Positions 1 through 6,116 are shown, counted from the stretch's first letter. The stretch is DNA of 7,508 bases from JBBQQG01 sp038216175 (GCA_038216175.1 JBBQQG010000030.1:1-7508), one strand, 5' to 3'. Notes: generated from the sequence alone by a model not told the origin. Numbers and translations are program-made.

Positions 1-10
1 TCTAATTCAC

Positions 11-39
11 TTGACATTATATAGTACTCATGTTAAACT
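11..39 (+). promoter_or_regulatory. Sigma-70-type promoter of the arginine decarboxylase cluster
   Basis: A perfect -35 box TTGACA (11-16) is followed after exactly 17 bp by TAAACT (34-39), a good -10 box. Transcription would start near position 46, leaving a leader of about 87 nt before the ATG at 133. The match to consensus is seen directly; the start site is inferred. It is the only strong promoter upstream of the three closely packed genes ending at 2435. Confidence 0.65.
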
Positions 40-61
40 TCAACCCGTACTTTATAAGATT

Positions 62-110
62 AAGCGAAGTTAATAGTTTCTAAATCGTTAGGAGATTATT
101 AATTTCGCTT
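62..110 (+). promoter_or_regulatory. Long leader hairpin upstream of the arginine decarboxylase
   Basis: Positions 62-81 pair with 91-110 without a bulge, giving 20 consecutive pairs around a 9-nt loop (82-90). Sixteen are Watson-Crick and four are G-U wobbles (69/103, 76/96, 78/94, 81/91). The base is AAGCGAA against TTCGCTT. All four non-Watson-Crick positions are pairable as RNA from the plus strand, where they would be A-C mismatches from the other strand, which suggests the structure works as RNA. The only purine-rich AGGAG in the leader (90-94) is mostly buried in the 3' arm, but it lies about 38 nt before the ATG, too far for a normal ribosome binding site. The hairpin is followed by a U-rich but interrupted stretch, so an attenuator is conceivable. 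It matches no riboswitch class I recognise. Confidence 0.55.
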
Positions 111-132
111 TATTTATTAGTTAAATTAAATT

Positions 133-642
133 ATGAATATAAGCATTGCAACCGGAACTGGTGCCGCCTCGACTAAGTTGGCGGCTTTTGACTCTGCCTT
201 AAACCATGCAGGCATTGCTAATTATAATTTGATTAGACTAAGTTCAGTTATTCCTCCGAAATCTAAAATTCATGTCGCAAGTTCATCGCTTACTAAATTA
301 CCTGGTAGCTGGGGAGACAGACTTTATGTCGTTATGGCAGAAATGAGAGTCGATTCGCCTAATGCTGAAGCTTGGGCTGGCTTAGGTTGGGTACAAGACA
401 AAAAAACTGGCAAGGGCCTGTTTGTCGAACATGAGGGAAATAGTCAGCAAACGGTAAGAAGTGACATAAAACAGAGCCTTGAAGCATTAATGGCAACTCG
501 CAATGTTGATTTTGGGGCTATAAACATGGAAGTAATCGGAAGAACATGTATTCATGAGCCGGTATGTGCATTAGTCATAGCTGTATATCAAGCTAGTGAC
601 TGGGATAATAAACCGAGTTTTATTGAAGGTTCTAAAAAATAA
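133..642 (+). CDS. pdaD: Pyruvoyl-dependent arginine decarboxylase proenzyme
   Basis: This enzyme decarboxylates arginine to agmatine and CO2, the entry step to polyamines, using a pyruvoyl group instead of pyridoxal phosphate. At 169 aa it is close to the Methanocaldococcus jannaschii enzyme (about 165 aa). The diagnostic segment is NLIRLSSVIPP: the chain should self-cleave between Ser37 and Ser38, leaving an N-terminal beta chain and an alpha chain capped by pyruvoyl at Ser38. With a constant offset of 15, Asp20 and Asn32 align with residues I recall as active-site Asp35 and Asn47, and Glu99 in GLFVEHEG is the likely counterpart of the proton-donor Glu109. The family works as a cytoplasmic (alpha-beta)3 trimer. 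The start is almost forced, because an in-frame TAA lies at 127-129. No Shine-Dalgarno sits before the ATG. The next gene starts 2 bp after the stop. The activity is a family-based call. Confidence 0.88.
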   Translation: MNISIATGTGAASTKLAAFDSALNHAGIANYNLIRLSSVIPPKSKIHVASSSLTKLPGSWGDRLYVVMAEMRVDSPNAEAWAGLGWVQDKKTGKGLFVEHEGNSQQTVRSDIKQSLEALMATRNVDFGAINMEVIGRTCIHEPVCALVIAVYQASDWDNKPSFIEGSKK

Positions 643-644
643 TT

Positions 645-1382
645 ATGCAAGAATTAAACGACGACAACAATATTAGAGAGGCGATCATCGAAGTCAATGA
701 GATGGTTGATCCTATAAATTCACAATCAGAATTTTATATTCAGGATGAATCAGCAAATCAAATAGTTGAAAAATCACGCTTTCGTAAGACAATTCACGGA
801 TTAAATCGAACCGCCCAAATTGGAATTATAGCTATGGAAGTTGGACCTGGAAATGAAGCAATCCGATTTGGCACATTTGCGGCTGCCCAAGCACTATCAG
901 GAAACCCGTTTATAGGTGCTGCCGCTTTAGGCGGATCAACATTTATTGTTGAAGGTGCAGCCGCACTAGCAACGGCTGAGTTAATTACTACAGATAAAAG
1001 CACTAAAGCTATTGGTTGGATTAATAAAAAATTACACAAATTTATACCTGAAGGAGCCCGAATGACGCCAATTGCTGAAGCTGGTGTCGCAATGTTTGGA
1101 GGTTCTGTAGTTGTACTAGCTGAAAAACAGATTGAGGATCCTACTCGAACGGCTAGTGAAAATAGAAAACACGGAATATTTACCGCAGGCTGGATGGCTG
1201 GTGTAATGGCCGTTGAAGGAGGATTAATATCCGAAGGTATTAGTAATTTAGGCGATATTAAAAAAGTAGGAGTCGCACTTTTAGGAGTAGCAGCAGTTAC
1301 TTCAGTCTTTAAAAAAGCAAGTTCAAAAATGGGCAAGCAAAAAAATAACGATGCAGTTGTCGATCAAAACAAGGCCAGTTAA
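645..1382 (+). CDS. Unrecognised Gly/Ala-rich probable membrane protein
   Basis: I do not recognise a family. The 245-aa protein has an acidic, polar N-terminus (about 1-45), a short basic stretch (residues 43-56, rich in Lys and Arg) and then Gly/Ala-rich hydrophobic segments at about 76-113, 142-160, 178-197 and 206-222. The tail (223-245) is basic and polar. The hydrophobic segments carry acidic residues (Glu104, Glu112, Glu145, Glu160, Glu191, Glu197), often as VEG or AEAG, which is unusual for simple membrane anchors. There is no signal peptide, and it is too small to be a 12-helix arginine/agmatine antiporter such as AaxC or AdiC. The ATG lies 2 bp after the decarboxylase stop (TAATTATG) without a Shine-Dalgarno, which suggests coupled translation. 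Its place between the decarboxylase and a GNAT-like gene hints at a role in the same process, such as transport, compartment or scaffold, but this is inference. Confidence 0.75.
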   Translation: MQELNDDNNIREAIIEVNEMVDPINSQSEFYIQDESANQIVEKSRFRKTIHGLNRTAQIGIIAMEVGPGNEAIRFGTFAAAQALSGNPFIGAAALGGSTFIVEGAAALATAELITTDKSTKAIGWINKKLHKFIPEGARMTPIAEAGVAMFGGSVVVLAEKQIEDPTRTASENRKHGIFTAGWMAGVMAVEGGLISEGISNLGDIKKVGVALLGVAAVTSVFKKASSKMGKQKNNDAVVDQNKAS

Positions 1383-1385
1383 TTT

Positions 1386-2435
1386 ATGGAAAACACAAAT
1401 GTTGAGTTTGAACAAGATAACGAACTAGTTTCAAGAAACTACTATGAATTGATTGATAAAAATACTGTTGGACCGCAAATTGAGGGGTTAGGACCTATTG
1501 AACTAAATGATGCTTTGAATGATTCTAGTACAAAATATATCGAAATTGATAATATTAAAGTTCCATTTTTAGTAAATATTAAACATGCTGCATGGTTTAA
1601 TGAAGCATTTTTAAATGGTAAAGACATTAATACAGAAACGCTATATTACAGTGTACTTCCGCAAAAATTATTAAATACCGATCCTCAATATTTTCTTAAT
1701 GCAATTAACGAAATAAAAGACAAAGAAGTAACTTGTACAGTTCTTTTAGATTATCCTCAAGTTGAAAAGCCATTTTATTCAAAATCTAGTGATGAGTTAA
1801 ATGTTGATCATCTAATTACATCAAACGGAACGCCGGCAGCTACTTTTCATTTCGAGTCAAAATTTTCTCCTGTAAGTGAAAAATTGCTACAGTATGTACC
1901 GGAGGATAACCTTGAATATTTGAACACTAAAGAGGAAGTTGATGCTAATTTTGAAAGAATCTGGGAGATTTATTCTAAACAATTTGAATCATTAGTTGCC
2001 GACCATCCAATTAATGGTGCATTAACAAAAGAAGATCTTTATCAATCTCTAATATCTGATAACACAAATCTGCTAGTTTATTTAGATGAAAATAGTGTTG
2101 TCCAATCTTTCGGATATATAGTGAAGGATCTTAACTTATGTCCTTGGCTAAACACTGACTATTTTATGTCAGAATCTAGCGGCGATCCGATATATTACAT
2201 GCCCGGAATTGCGACAGATCCTGAAGCGGGACTGTCATTAAGTATGAAAATAATGAAAGAGTTGCTTTGTGACAATCTAATGGAAGTGGGTAGCTGGACT
2301 ATTACATTTGAATGTAGCAATATATCTGCTTCTTATATTCCTAAGCTGGTTACTCGTACGTTAGAAAAAGCCGGTGTCGCAGATTATACTCCTTTAAAAG
2401 AGTACAAATATTTATACGAAGTAGTTACGTTTTAA
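1386..2435 (+). CDS. Two-part protein with C-terminal GNAT-like acyltransferase domain
   Basis: A 349-aa soluble protein. Residues 1-180 are acidic and resemble nothing I recognise. Residues about 187-335 read like a GNAT fold: a helical start (ERIWEIYSKQFESL), a strand pair around LLVYLDENSVVQSFGYIVKD (about 229-248), a central strand YYMPGIATDPEAG (270-282) leading into a helix (LSLSMKIMKELL, 283-294), and a final FECSNISASYIPKLV segment (308-322) where GNATs place a late strand and helix. The usual acetyl-CoA loop Q/RxxGxG/A is not clear; only TDPEAGLSLSMKI occupies that position, so the acyl donor is uncertain. The gene begins 3 bp after the previous stop (TAATTTATG) with no Shine-Dalgarno, so it is probably coupled. 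In this setting an agmatine or polyamine acetyltransferase is a reasonable guess, not a demonstrated function. Its last 11 bp overlap the end of the opposing gene. Confidence 0.8.
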   Translation: MENTNVEFEQDNELVSRNYYELIDKNTVGPQIEGLGPIELNDALNDSSTKYIEIDNIKVPFLVNIKHAAWFNEAFLNGKDINTETLYYSVLPQKLLNTDPQYFLNAINEIKDKEVTCTVLLDYPQVEKPFYSKSSDELNVDHLITSNGTPAATFHFESKFSPVSEKLLQYVPEDNLEYLNTKEEVDANFERIWEIYSKQFESLVADHPINGALTKEDLYQSLISDNTNLLVYLDENSVVQSFGYIVKDLNLCPWLNTDYFMSESSGDPIYYMPGIATDPEAGLSLSMKIMKELLCDNLMEVGSWTITFECSNISASYIPKLVTRTLEKAGVADYTPLKEYKYLYEVVTF

Positions 2436-3339
2436 TTTCTAATATATATTTTTTTAAAAAGTGCCCTGGTCTCAAATGAAGCTTTGCATTTCGTAAATTA
2501 TCTAGTCCTAAATCTTGTTCAATATTAAGATATTGTATATTCAGCTCAGATAATGCGGTGACCGTGTCATGGACCAGTCTATGGTATATTCCTTTATAAT
2601 CAGGGTCATATTTTATAAAATGTCCGATTGCAAATTTCTTAGATAATATTTCAAATGCTGCAAGTGCGATCAGAAGTTCACCGTCCCAGTATGAAATAAA
2701 ACTTACGTTGTCTGATTTTCCTGCAATTTCGAGAAACCTACTAAAAGCGAAGACTTCATCTTCTATATGTTGATCAGCATTTTTTTTTAAAGCCCATTTT
2801 CCTGCAAGAAGCATTGAAGCTTTAATGTGACTTGGGTCCTTATGGTTAAAATCTTTAAATTGTAATTTATCTTTATAGGTACGTTTAAACAAAGATAATT
2901 TATATCGAAAATCTTGGAATTCTTTTCCTATCGCATTAAACGATTTGTTTACATCTAAAACGTAGTCATAGGAATCTCTATCTGGATAAATAGAGTAGTT
3001 TATTTTTTTAGTTTTTAAATGAGCTTCTAAGGGTTTCAAAATAAACTGCGGTAAAAAGTCTAGTTTCAATTCGTAGTTGTTATGTCTTAACCAACTAAGC
3101 AACTCGTCAAAATTATCGGCGACGTTATCATTACAAATAAAAGTAAATTTTGGTTTTTGTGTCAGATAATCTGGCAATTGTAAAAATAAACAATTATTTT
3201 TTATTGCATATTTAGTTTGTGAATGTAGCGACCAGCTATAAAGACTAATAAAATTAAAATCTGAATATGGCTCTAGCTTATTAATTACGCAAGTTAATTT
3301 CTTTTGGTCAGATAATGTTAAGGTGTAGAATGTAAGCAT
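2425..3339 (-). CDS. DUF2156 family protein (phosphatidylglycerol lysyltransferase C-terminal-like)
   Basis: A 304-aa protein resembling the soluble DUF2156 / LPG_synthase_C domain. In MprF that domain moves an amino acid from aminoacyl-tRNA to phosphatidylglycerol; stand-alone members are mostly uncharacterised. Visible signatures are DRDSYDYVLDV (120-130), the basic FRYKLSLFKR segment (144-153), a middle block ISYWDGELLIALAAFE (215-230) and the C-terminal NIEQDLGLDNLR (272-283) followed by a K-LRP-FLKKY ending. No membrane helices are seen, so the MprF flippase part is absent. The family has two tandem GNAT-like folds; the first (about 1-110) is poorly conserved here. The gene is convergent with the GNAT-like gene (11-bp overlap) and divergent from the histidine kinase (45 bp). 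No Shine-Dalgarno is seen before the ATG. The family call is firm; the substrate is unknown. Confidence 0.85.
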   Translation of the reverse strand: MLTFYTLTLSDQKKLTCVINKLEPYSDFNFISLYSWSLHSQTKYAIKNNCLFLQLPDYLTQKPKFTFICNDNVADNFDELLSWLRHNNYELKLDFLPQFILKPLEAHLKTKKINYSIYPDRDSYDYVLDVNKSFNAIGKEFQDFRYKLSLFKRTYKDKLQFKDFNHKDPSHIKASMLLAGKWALKKNADQHIEDEVFAFSRFLEIAGKSDNVSFISYWDGELLIALAAFEILSKKFAIGHFIKYDPDYKGIYHRLVHDTVTALSELNIQYLNIEQDLGLDNLRNAKLHLRPGHFLKKYILEIKT

Positions 3340-3384
3340 AACAACTAAATTTGTAGTAAGTGAGCATCGAATAATTATAACATT

Positions 3385-5559
3385 ATGTTCTTACTTGTAG
3401 TCGCTTATCTTTTTCCAATTGCTGGCCTTCTATTTATGCTGTTCTTATTAATAAAAGGCGATATTAGACAGCGACCTGATGTTAGAACTTTTTGTTGGTT
3501 TTTATCATCGCTAGTATTATGGCTAGGATTATTATGGCTTACCGATCAGATAAATAATGCTGATAAGAGTTTAATTTTTCTGCGAGCAGCATTATTTGTT
3601 GGTAGTTTTGTGCCACTAATGTTTTTTATATTTTCTGAAAAATTCATACATTCATACAACAAACTGATTACATTTTTAGTAGGATTATTATCTTTATTTT
3701 TTGCAGTAATTTCGTTTACAAATCTGATGATTAGTAAAATTGAAAGTGGTCATACTGGTATTAGGATTACTCAGTCGACAGTTTTATACAGCTTGCAATC
3801 GGTTTATACAATACTGATATTTATTATTTCAATTATCTGGATGCGAGTTCATCGAAGTAGAGTTTCGGGTAAACAAATCAACAAACAAATTCGATTAATG
3901 GCTTATGGAGCTATTTCCTCAGTAATTGTAGGAATTATTGGCGGAGTTGTTATAAGCCAATCAGACGGTAGTAATCTTTTATCACCGTTAGCAGTAACTC
4001 TATTTGCTACGGGTGCTTTTTTTGCAATTTTTAAATTGGGGCTATTTGAAATCAGATTAATAGTTGCCAGATCGCTTGCATATATTCTGTCTCTAAGCAC
4101 GTTAATAGGAATATTTACCTTAGTAACTATTTTAATAAGTAATATAATTTTTCGAAATAACTTAAATGATCTTCAGAACCGTGGGTTATATACTCTACTA
4201 GCAGTATCATTAGCTCTGGTATTCCCAACAATAAAACGGTTTTTTGACCGAAATTCTAACAAATATTTTTTTAGAGATTCGTATGATGTTAAATCTTCGA
4301 TTGACGGCTTTAGCGGTGTACTTGTCGCTAGTATTGACTTAGATCTTATATTGAAAGAAACGTTGCAGTTGTTTAATAACACTGTTAGACCACAGTCATG
4401 TGACTTTTTAATATTTAGTAAAAATAAGGCTATAAATTTACAGCACGAAAACAGTATCAATTTCGATGAACTTAGCAGTAAGGCGTTTGATAAGTATATT
4501 TCTAGAAGAAGCGAGGAAGTATTTGTAACCGATAATCTTACAAGTAAAGATGAGGAATTTAAAAAATTCTTAAATGATCAGAATATAGGTGTACTTGTTA
4601 AATTAGAAACTTTAACCGGAATAGTTGGAATTATAGGTCTGGGGCCAAAGTTAAGCGGTAGTATATATAACACCCAGGACATCGAATTCTTAGCTATAAT
4701 CGGTAAAGAACTAGCAATTGCGTTGCAAAACGCGCTTCGTTTTAAAGAAATACAAGCATTTAACCTAACTCTTCAACAAAAAGTCGACGATGCTACAAGT
4801 CAACTTCGAAGAACTAATCAAAAACTAAAAGAGCTAGACGAAGCAAAAGATGAGTTCATCAGTATGGCATCACATCAACTTAGAACGCCACTGACCAGCA
4901 TGAAGGGTTATGTCAGCATGGTCATTGAAGGTGACGCGGGCAAGATTAGTGCTCTTCAAAGAAAATTACTTGATCAAGCTTTTGTAAGTAGTCAAAGGAT
5001 GGTCTATTTAATTGCCGATCTATTAAATGTATCTAGATTAAAGACCGGTAAATTTATTATAGAATCAAAGCCAACCAATCTTGCAGATATTGTTGAAGGT
5101 GAAATTAGCCAGTTAATTGAAACTGCCAAAGGTAGAAATCTTGTGCTTTCATATGATAAGCCAAAAGACTTTCCTTCTCTTATGCTAGATGAAACTAAAG
5201 TCAGACAAGTAGTTATGAATTTCACAGATAACGCGATTTATTACACACCTGCAGGTGGCCATATTAAAGTTATCGTTGAAGATAAACCAGAATCGATAGA
5301 GTGCCGAATTGAAGACGACGGATTAGGTGTACCCAAAGAAGAACAACATCATTTATTTACTAAGTTTTATAGAGCTGGGAATGCGCGTAAGGCAAGACCT
5401 GATGGTACAGGGCTTGGATTATTTATGGCTAAAAAGGTTATCGCTGCACAGGGTGGGGCAATAATATTTAAGAGTCAAGAAGGCAAAGGCAGTGTATTCG
5501 GATTTAGTTTTTCTAAAGATAAACTTTCTCCCCCAGTAATTGACGTAGATCATTCTTAG
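3385..5559 (+). CDS. Membrane-bound sensor histidine kinase with GAF-like region
   Basis: A 724-aa sensor kinase. The first 285 residues hold about nine hydrophobic helices (roughly 3-23, 37-55, 63-83, 93-117, 134-154, 172-192, 199-221, 235-257, 268-283), like the histidine-kinase N-terminal 7TM sensor plus two extra helices. A GAF-like region follows (about 305-450), then a charged linker likely to be a coiled coil (455-490). The HisKA H-box is SMASHQLRTPLTSMKGY with phospho-acceptor His497. HATPase_c shows an N-box (Asn612, Asn616), G1 DDGLGVP (644-650), an F-box LFTKFYRAGN and G2 GTGLGLF (674-680), so the catalytic core looks intact. There is no receiver domain and no response regulator in the window, so its partner must be elsewhere. 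The start is nearly fixed by an in-frame TGA at 3361-3363. No Shine-Dalgarno precedes it; the upstream AT-rich stretch could give a very short leader. The signal sensed is unknown. Confidence 0.95.
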   Translation: MFLLVVAYLFPIAGLLFMLFLLIKGDIRQRPDVRTFCWFLSSLVLWLGLLWLTDQINNADKSLIFLRAALFVGSFVPLMFFIFSEKFIHSYNKLITFLVGLLSLFFAVISFTNLMISKIESGHTGIRITQSTVLYSLQSVYTILIFIISIIWMRVHRSRVSGKQINKQIRLMAYGAISSVIVGIIGGVVISQSDGSNLLSPLAVTLFATGAFFAIFKLGLFEIRLIVARSLAYILSLSTLIGIFTLVTILISNIIFRNNLNDLQNRGLYTLLAVSLALVFPTIKRFFDRNSNKYFFRDSYDVKSSIDGFSGVLVASIDLDLILKETLQLFNNTVRPQSCDFLIFSKNKAINLQHENSINFDELSSKAFDKYISRRSEEVFVTDNLTSKDEEFKKFLNDQNIGVLVKLETLTGIVGIIGLGPKLSGSIYNTQDIEFLAIIGKELAIALQNALRFKEIQAFNLTLQQKVDDATSQLRRTNQKLKELDEAKDEFISMASHQLRTPLTSMKGYVSMVIEGDAGKISALQRKLLDQAFVSSQRMVYLIADLLNVSRLKTGKFIIESKPTNLADIVEGEISQLIETAKGRNLVLSYDKPKDFPSLMLDETKVRQVVMNFTDNAIYYTPAGGHIKVIVEDKPESIECRIEDDGLGVPKEEQHHLFTKFYRAGNARKARPDGTGLGLFMAKKVIAAQGGAIIFKSQEGKGSVFGFSFSKDKLSPPVIDVDHS

Positions 5560-5591
5560 CTCTAAAGTTTTATAAGTACAGGCATCCACGG

Positions 5592-5606
5592 TATACTAGT
5601 TACTTA
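5592..5606 (+). promoter_or_regulatory. Probable -10 box of a leaderless DUF427 transcript
   Basis: TATACT (5592-5597), inside GTATACTAGT, ends 8 bp before the ATG at 5606, so transcription would begin at or within about two bases of the start codon. No Shine-Dalgarno sequence is present. The -35 region around 5569-5574 (TTTATA) is weak. The motif is seen; leaderless initiation is inferred from the spacing. Confidence 0.5.
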
Positions 5607-5908
5607 TGAAAGCGATATGGAAAGATAAAATAATTGCCGAAGCTCCCAGAGATCAGATAATTTATATTGAAGGCAATTGGTACTTCCCACCTGATAGTGT
5701 TGATAAACAGTATTTAAAAGAAAGCCCAACTCCGTATACATGCCCTTGGAAGGGTGTCTGTCAGTATTATAATGTTGGTGAAAATGACAATTGGAGTGAA
5801 GACAATGCTTGGAACTATCCCAAGCCTCTAGACTCAGCCATACAAAAAGTCAAAAAGGACTTTTCGAACTACTATGCATTTTGGCGTGACATTCAAGTTT
5901 CCGAGTAG
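5606..5908 (+). CDS. DUF427 domain protein
   Basis: A 100-aa single-domain protein of the DUF427 (NTP_transf_9, PF04248) family, near the family's usual length of about 90-100 aa. Recognisable blocks are an N-terminal strand region ending in EGNWYFPP (22-29), the hallmark YTCPWKGVCQYYNV (44-57), AWNYPKP (69-75) and a C-terminal YYAFWRD (89-95). Cys46 and Cys52 flank the Lys-Gly core. No membrane segment or signal peptide is seen, so it should be cytoplasmic. The biochemical role of DUF427 is not established, and I assign none despite the nucleotidyltransferase-like Pfam name. It lies 46 bp after the kinase on the same strand but has its own probable -10 box. The stop is TAG, followed in frame by TAA and TAA, an unusually secure termination signal. 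Confidence 0.9.
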   Translation: MKAIWKDKIIAEAPRDQIIYIEGNWYFPPDSVDKQYLKESPTPYTCPWKGVCQYYNVGENDNWSEDNAWNYPKPLDSAIQKVKKDFSNYYAFWRDIQVSE

Positions 5909-5978
5909 TAATAAATAACAATTAATAAGTGATTTCTTATCTTATATTTAGTACCTTTTAATTAAGCTTGTGCTTTTG

Positions 5979-5993
5979 TCATAATAGTTATGA
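5979..5993. promoter_or_regulatory. Palindrome just upstream of the surface-protein promoter
   Basis: TCATAATAGTTATGA is a perfect 6-bp inverted repeat around a 3-bp centre. With one G-T mismatch the symmetry extends to 9 positions per arm (5976-5984 against 5988-5996). It ends 6 bp before the -35 box at 6000, where an activator or repressor dimer could bind. The symmetry is seen directly; operator function is inference, and AT-rich DNA yields such palindromes fairly often. Confidence 0.35.
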
Positions 5994-5999
5994 TAATAC

Positions 6000-6028
6000 T
6001 TGACAAAATAACGCTTATGTAGTATATT
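6000..6028 (+). promoter_or_regulatory. Strong sigma-70-type promoter of the surface-protein gene
   Basis: A perfect TTGACA (6000-6005) is followed by a 17-bp spacer and TATATT (6023-6028), a 5-of-6 match to TATAAT. Transcription would start near 6035, giving a leader of about 95 nt. This is the best promoter in the window together with the one at 11-39, and it suits a highly expressed surface protein. The rest of the gap from 5909 to 5978 shows no gene and no convincing terminator. Confidence 0.75.
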
Positions 6029-6091
6029 TAAGTTAATCTCGTTTTTAGTGATTGGTGGATTTCTACTAGCGGATACCAACTTAAGGGAGTT

Positions 6092-6114
6092 ATTATTCGT
6101 GTCAAACGAATAAT
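6092..6114 (+). promoter_or_regulatory. Leader hairpin before the surface-protein ribosome binding site
   Basis: ATTATTCGT (6092-6100) and ACGAATAAT (6106-6114) form a perfect 9-bp stem around the 5-nt loop GTCAA. The stem ends 2 nt before the Shine-Dalgarno sequence, so its folding could alter access to the ribosome or protect the mRNA end. No U-run follows, so it is not a standard terminator. The pairing is seen; the role is inferred. Confidence 0.5.
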
Positions 6115-6116
6115 TT

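Noticed and set aside
794..1336. Open frame of 180 codons on the minus strand
   Set aside because: It lies wholly inside the Gly/Ala-rich protein gene in the antisense direction. Its Ala/Pro/Ile/Ser-rich translation is what Gly/Ala-coding DNA gives when read backwards, and the plus-strand gene fits the tight cluster spacing.
2449..2460. T-run followed by A-run as a terminator between the convergent genes
   Set aside because: It has no GC-containing stem, and the A/T run encodes the lysines near the C-terminus of the DUF2156 protein.
3371..3386. ATAAT-N6-ATTAT inverted repeat as an operator in the divergent region
   Set aside because: A 5-bp all-A/T repeat is expected often by chance in DNA of this composition.
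133..5908. Alternative genetic code with UGA as glycine (as in Gracilibacteria/Absconditabacteria)
   Set aside because: No in-frame TGA occurs inside any of the genes, and Gly is encoded by GGN throughout. The absence of TGA stops among six genes is too small a sample to mean more.
5925..5940. ATAAG / CTTAT hairpin after the DUF427 gene as a terminator
   Set aside because: The stem has only 5 bp, mostly A-T, with a 6-nt loop and no U-run after it, so it cannot be distinguished from chance.
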